24,684 nt of DNA, taken from positions 1 to 24,684 of the forward strand of contig NW_019775614.1 in the NCBI RefSeq assembly GCF_001039355.2, given 5' to 3'. Within the stretch, counting starts at the first letter, position 1, and each line of letters starts with the position of its first letter. Source of the DNA: Lingula anatina (Eukaryota; Brachiopoda; Lingulata; Lingulida; Lingulidae). Positions 22,901-24,684 of the stretch are shown here, in pieces. The position numbers and the translations under genes were made by a program. Under the pieces are notes generated by a model that saw nothing but the letters and a program-made list of their open reading frames with translations, searched no databases and was not told where the DNA came from.

Positions 22901-23023
22901 CAAGTCAAGGTTCGGTAAAAAGCCGGCTTACAAAAACTCTGGCTAAGATGCAATGTGAAGGCCAACAGTTTTGCTAAAATTCCTGCTCCTTACTGACCAA
23001 TCCCCTTTTAATTTTAAAAACCA

Positions 23024-23101
<78 letters not shown>

Positions 23102-24092
23102 AAACAAAATGTTCAGAATGTCTTGAATATGTGCTAGCAATAAGTGTCATTAGATGCAAATTTTTGGTATAATTCTGCATCATTTACGAGAAAGAAGTCT
23201 TCCTTCTGTCACCGCCATATATGTCCCATAACCAGGAGAGTGCTGTTATTGTGTCAGTGTTACCCAACAGAATATGTATATATTAATTATATATATTAAT
23301 ATTTATAAAATTAAGTATATGTCTCCCGTTAGTATCACAGTGTCCAGTACAATAACTGTTACTGTCACGGAAATCACAGATAACTTCTCTGTGAATGTTG
23401 TGTGGTAGTAAGAGTGAAATGTCAAAATATTAAATTTCAATTACTTATTTAATAAATAAACAATTTTTTTTCTGAAATGTGTTTATGAATGTGTATGTTG
23501 GTGGCAAATTGTATGTAAAATTTTTCATTTGTGTCACAGTCACTGTCATTACTTCTGTCAGCTGTAATTCAATATCCTTACCTACCTCAAGAACACTCAA
23601 GTCTTCATGACAATCAATAATCAATTTCCATTTTTTCTTTTCCTTTGAAAAATACTGTTTCACTTTTGCTTTTCAATTACCATATAAATGTATTGTATAC
23701 AATACCTTACCTTACTTTATGACTCTCTGACATATTTTGAGAATGCTCAAAATGAAATGCAAAATAAAAGATAACTTGTCATGAATTATATTTTCATCAG
23801 GAAATGGCTAGACTGTGATTTTTTTTTCTTTGTGGCAATCACTGCAATTATACTTTGCAATAAGAGATACATACTACCAAACAGGGGAATTTTTTTTGTG
23901 TCCGATTTTGCAACAACTGTTGTCATATCCGTCACAATTGACAATAACACATCGACAAATGACGAGTGTGGGGCAGCGACAAGAATGGGGGCCTCCGCAG
24001 CTGAAGCACGCTGGCCACGGAATGGAATCCAGTGAAATCCACCCACAAAGAAGACACTTCTGTACAGGAAACAGCACACTTTGTGGAGAATT
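13977..24092 (-). CDS. LPCAT: LPCAT1/2-type lysophosphatidylcholine acyltransferase with EF-hands, 5' partial, alternative acyltransferase exons
   Basis: Shared exons in transcript order: 19697-19870, 19169-19227, 18625-18714, 18226-18308, 17713-17838, 16608-16758, 15037-15135, 14605-14746, 13977-14116. Before them comes either 22045-22271 or 23875-24092. All join in phase at GT-AG sites. The protein transfers an acyl group from acyl-CoA to lysophosphatidylcholine at the ER or lipid droplets. Visible family marks are HX4D (in the alternative exons), FPEGTCTNRSCLITFKPG, GVPVQPV, DTYTWTWEGPGA, and LPVSEAL before the EF-hands. EF-hand loops: DRDNSGTIDFRE, DSEGKGYLSESD and DKDQDSKISFDE; the first and third are canonical and the second ends in Asp instead of Glu. 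The C-terminus AKQKQD fits a KxKxx ER-retrieval signal. The visible part is about 429 residues (426 with the other exon); vertebrate enzymes are about 530-545, so the N-terminal membrane part lies beyond 24684. Confidence 0.95.
15651..15745 (+). mobile_element. Left-end fragment of CAGGCC-terminus DNA transposon
   Basis: The segment starts CAGGCCCGTAGCCAGGGGGG and continues with GGTCCACTCTGGGTAAAATTTGATCTAG-like blocks shared with the element at 19276-19436. I see no matching right end, so it is a truncated copy or a solo end. Confidence 0.65.
15775..15831. repeat. 16-bp minisatellite, about 3.6 units
   Basis: The unit GAATCTCAGACAAGAC repeats identically three times, then GAATCTCAG. It sits between the truncated CAGGCC element and the TTAA-flanked foldback element in one LPCAT intron. 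Confidence 0.95.
15914..16518. mobile_element. TTAA-flanked foldback DNA transposon (piggyBac-like MITE)
   Basis: Inverted arms run about 15914-16069 and 16362-16518. Shared blocks include CGTTCACATGGAAAGTCTAT, CCTGAATATCCCGC, GTAATTACTGGCAGCGCGAG and AGCTGTAATTAATTCTC. TTAA stands directly outside both ends (15910-15913 and 16519-16522), the target site of piggyBac-type elements. The middle has no transposase; a short ORF there is not convincing. Its GC content is higher than the surrounding intron. The terminal bases do not match the usual piggyBac CCC start, so the superfamily is tentative. Confidence 0.8.
16759..17712 (-). other. LPCAT intron with a short inverted repeat
   Basis: I see no exon here. 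The only structure noted is TTCTTAGATCT at 17174-17184 with its exact reverse complement at 17229-17239. Confidence 0.5.
19276..19436 (+). mobile_element. Short DNA transposon with CAGGCC termini and CTATAT target duplication
   Basis: The left end CAGGCCTGTAGCCAGG and the right end, reverse complement CAGGCCCATAGCCAAC, form inverted termini. CTATAT is duplicated directly outside both ends (19270-19275, 19437-19442). Only 161 bp, so non-autonomous. It lies in an LPCAT intron, about 50 bases upstream of the acceptor for exon 19169-19227. Similar CAGGCCCGTAGCCAGG ends occur widely in marine invertebrate genomes. Confidence 0.8.
20546..20835. repeat. 153-bp tandem duplication with G-rich tracts in LPCAT intron
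   Basis: Both copies (starting 20546 and 20699) begin CTTGTTTTTGTATCTTTTAT, then TTGCTTA.ACTA and ATTCAGG, and continue into G-rich sequence. G runs at about 20622-20636 and 20775-20807 could form G-quadruplex DNA on the plus strand; the transcript strand is C-rich there. Confidence 0.75.
21349..21581. mobile_element. Foldback MITE, copy 3 (LPCAT intron)
   Basis: The left arm has GGGGTCATTCCCATTGA, then ATCCAACTCCACGGGGACTC and GCTGAATGCAATCAG. The right arm (about 21515-21581) holds CTGACTGCATTCAGC, AAGAGTCCCCG and a decayed end. Internal AGAAAAGCTGGTGAT matches copy 1 inverted. It lies between exon beta and the first shared LPCAT exon. Confidence 0.8.
22045..22271 (-). CDS. LPCAT: LPCAT alternative exon beta (LPCAT2-like HX4D exon)
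   Basis: This 227-bp exon starts after CATCATTAG (phase 2) and ends ATAGGAA before GTAGGT (phase 1). It reads RRCSGRLLEFMGRACFFVMG, then PLLVVAPHSSFFDVL and LPSGVSRIESAGTMLIG. The HX4D motif is APHSSFFD. The GRACFFVMGF and LPS-VSR-E segments resemble vertebrate LPCAT2. It aligns end to end with exon alpha but is three codons longer and clearly diverged. Its phases equal those of exon alpha, and it also gives a Thr codon on joining to 19870. Confidence 0.93.
22272..23874 (-). other. LPCAT intron between alternative exons alpha and beta
   Basis: The 1.6-kb interval is too long for steric blocking of splicing between the two exons. It contains a long TA repeat and no third copy of the HX4D exon. 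A 60-codon plus-strand ORF (22764-22946) is not supported. Confidence 0.6.
23027..23099. repeat. (TA)n microsatellite, about 36 units
   Basis: An uninterrupted TA run lies in the intron between the alternative LPCAT exons. It creates the artificial Tyr-Ile ORFs on the minus strand. Confidence 0.98.
23875..24092 (-). CDS. LPCAT: LPCAT alternative exon alpha (LPCAT1-like HX4D exon)
   Basis: This 218-bp exon starts after ATTTTTTAG (phase 2) and ends TTTGGTA before GTATGT (phase 1). It reads RILHKVCCFLYRS, VFFVGGFHW, ASAAEAPILVAAPHSSFVD and then VVAKSDTKKIPLFG. The HX4D catalytic motif is APHSSFVD. The GGFH and V-K....IP-G pattern is nearer to vertebrate LPCAT1 as I remember it. Splicing to 19870 makes a Thr codon (A+CC). 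The first R depends on an upstream exon not in the window. It could alternatively be the remnant of a tandem paralogue, but intact frame and splice sites argue against decay. Confidence 0.88.
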
Positions 24093-24684
24093 CTAAAAAA
24101 TAAAACAAAAATAAAGAAAATGAGTTAATGAAATTTAAATTTTAAATTCAAAATCCAACATAATAACTCTGTTAGCAATTATATGTTGGTCAACAAAGTT
24201 ATATTTTTCTATTGGAAAAGATGTTGCGTTAATTGATCACGTCAAAATTTTGACAAAAAAGATTGGACAAACTCTCATAAAACAAACGTACCGCGAGTAT
24301 AGTTTACACTGTGAGTAATGAGCTAATTATAAGCTATTTGACTAAAGAAATTTTAGCAATCAGCTCAGCAGTTTTTTCACTTGAGATACAAGACAGCTCT
24401 ATTCCAGGCTCATGCTCCTTGTTGTTAAATGAAAAAAAAAAAAAAAAAGGAAGGAAATGATAAAAACAAATACAACCAGCTGAGCCAGGACCTCCACTAA
24501 GCTCAGCTGGTTTCTCACAGGTTGTGCTAAAGTTGAATATCATATTATTATTTATGAAATATAATATTTTTGGTATCTGATTTAAACTTTTTTTTTTTTT
24601 TTTGGAATACAGCAGAGGTTGAAAGATCAAGGTCATGCATAAAAGAAACAAGGACTCAAACCTGTCAAATGAACAGACAAAAAG
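24093..24684 (-). other. LPCAT intron upstream of exon alpha (open at window edge)
   Basis: No further LPCAT exon is convincing here; the N-terminal membrane-anchor exons must lie beyond the window. It contains A and T homopolymers and the 12-bp hairpin. Confidence 0.5.
24474..24512 (-). promoter_or_regulatory. Perfect 12-bp hairpin upstream of LPCAT exon alpha
   Basis: AACCAGCTGAGC (24474-24485) and its exact complement GCTCAGCTGGTT (24501-24512) are separated by 15 bases. In the pre-mRNA this would form a stable stem about 380 bases before the exon alpha acceptor. A role in exon choice is speculation. Confidence 0.35.

Noticed and set aside
22764-22946. 60-codon plus-strand ORF between the alternative exons
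   Set aside because: Somewhat protein-like and less AT-rich, but no family match or splice sites; possibly transposon-derived.
22943-23183. Minus-strand ORFs of alternating Tyr-Ile
   Set aside because: They are translations of the TA microsatellite.
24334-24651. 105-codon minus-strand ORF as possible LPCAT N-terminal exon
   Set aside because: It is made largely of A/T homopolymers and a hairpin, with no donor in frame and no similarity to the LPCAT N-terminus.
1-24684. CRISPR arrays, rRNA, tRNA or bacterial operon structure
   Set aside because: Repeats present are microsatellites, tandem duplications or inverted transposon arms, and genes are spliced.

Overview
The window is nuclear DNA of an animal, most likely a marine invertebrate; the phylum cannot be fixed from the sequence. 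It is AT-rich, its genes are split by many GT-AG introns of roughly 0.3 to 2.2 kb, and the introns carry microsatellites and short foldback DNA transposons. No bacterial, CRISPR, rRNA or tRNA features were seen. Almost no long ORF is a gene by itself; the genes were assembled by joining exons at splice sites and checking phase and family similarity from memory.

Layout. (1) 1-2290, plus strand: the 3' end of a PPP4R1-like gene (regulatory subunit of protein phosphatase 4), one clear exon at 429-565 and a terminal exon starting at 1892, with AATAAA at 2268. (2) 2291-6782: intergenic, repeat-rich, with two degraded coiled-coil-like coding fragments nearby (1397-1638 inside the PPP4R1 intron and 5626-5771), both minus strand. 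(3) 6783-11013, minus strand: a complete six-exon ABHD4-type alpha/beta hydrolase of 403 residues with an inserted run of 15 histidines. (4) 11014-11100: its proximal promoter, with an E-box, an M-box-like site and a CRE-like site. (5) 11100-13976: gene-poor, containing a 173-bp tandem duplication and probably a long LPCAT 3' UTR. (6) 13977-24092 and beyond, minus strand: an LPCAT1/LPCAT2-type lysophosphatidylcholine acyltransferase with C-terminal EF-hands; its N-terminal exons lie outside the window.

The main discovery is in LPCAT. Two different exons (23875-24092 and 22045-22271) each encode the same first part of the acyltransferase domain with an intact HX4D catalytic motif. Both have the same splice phases (2 in, 1 out), and both give the same Thr codon at the junction with the shared exon at 19697-19870. 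Using both or neither breaks the reading frame, so they look like mutually exclusive exons. One resembles vertebrate LPCAT1 and the other LPCAT2, suggesting one gene may make two enzymes that vertebrates obtain from two paralogues.

ABHD4 (removes acyl chains from N-acyl phospholipids) and LPCAT (adds acyl chains to lysophospholipids) sit head-to-tail on the same strand and act on opposite sides of phospholipid remodelling. The introns hold three copies of one foldback MITE family, a TTAA-flanked foldback element with about 156-bp arms, an element with CAGGCC... termini and a 6-bp target duplication, and a Penelope/hammerhead-like fragment in the ABHD4 3' flank.
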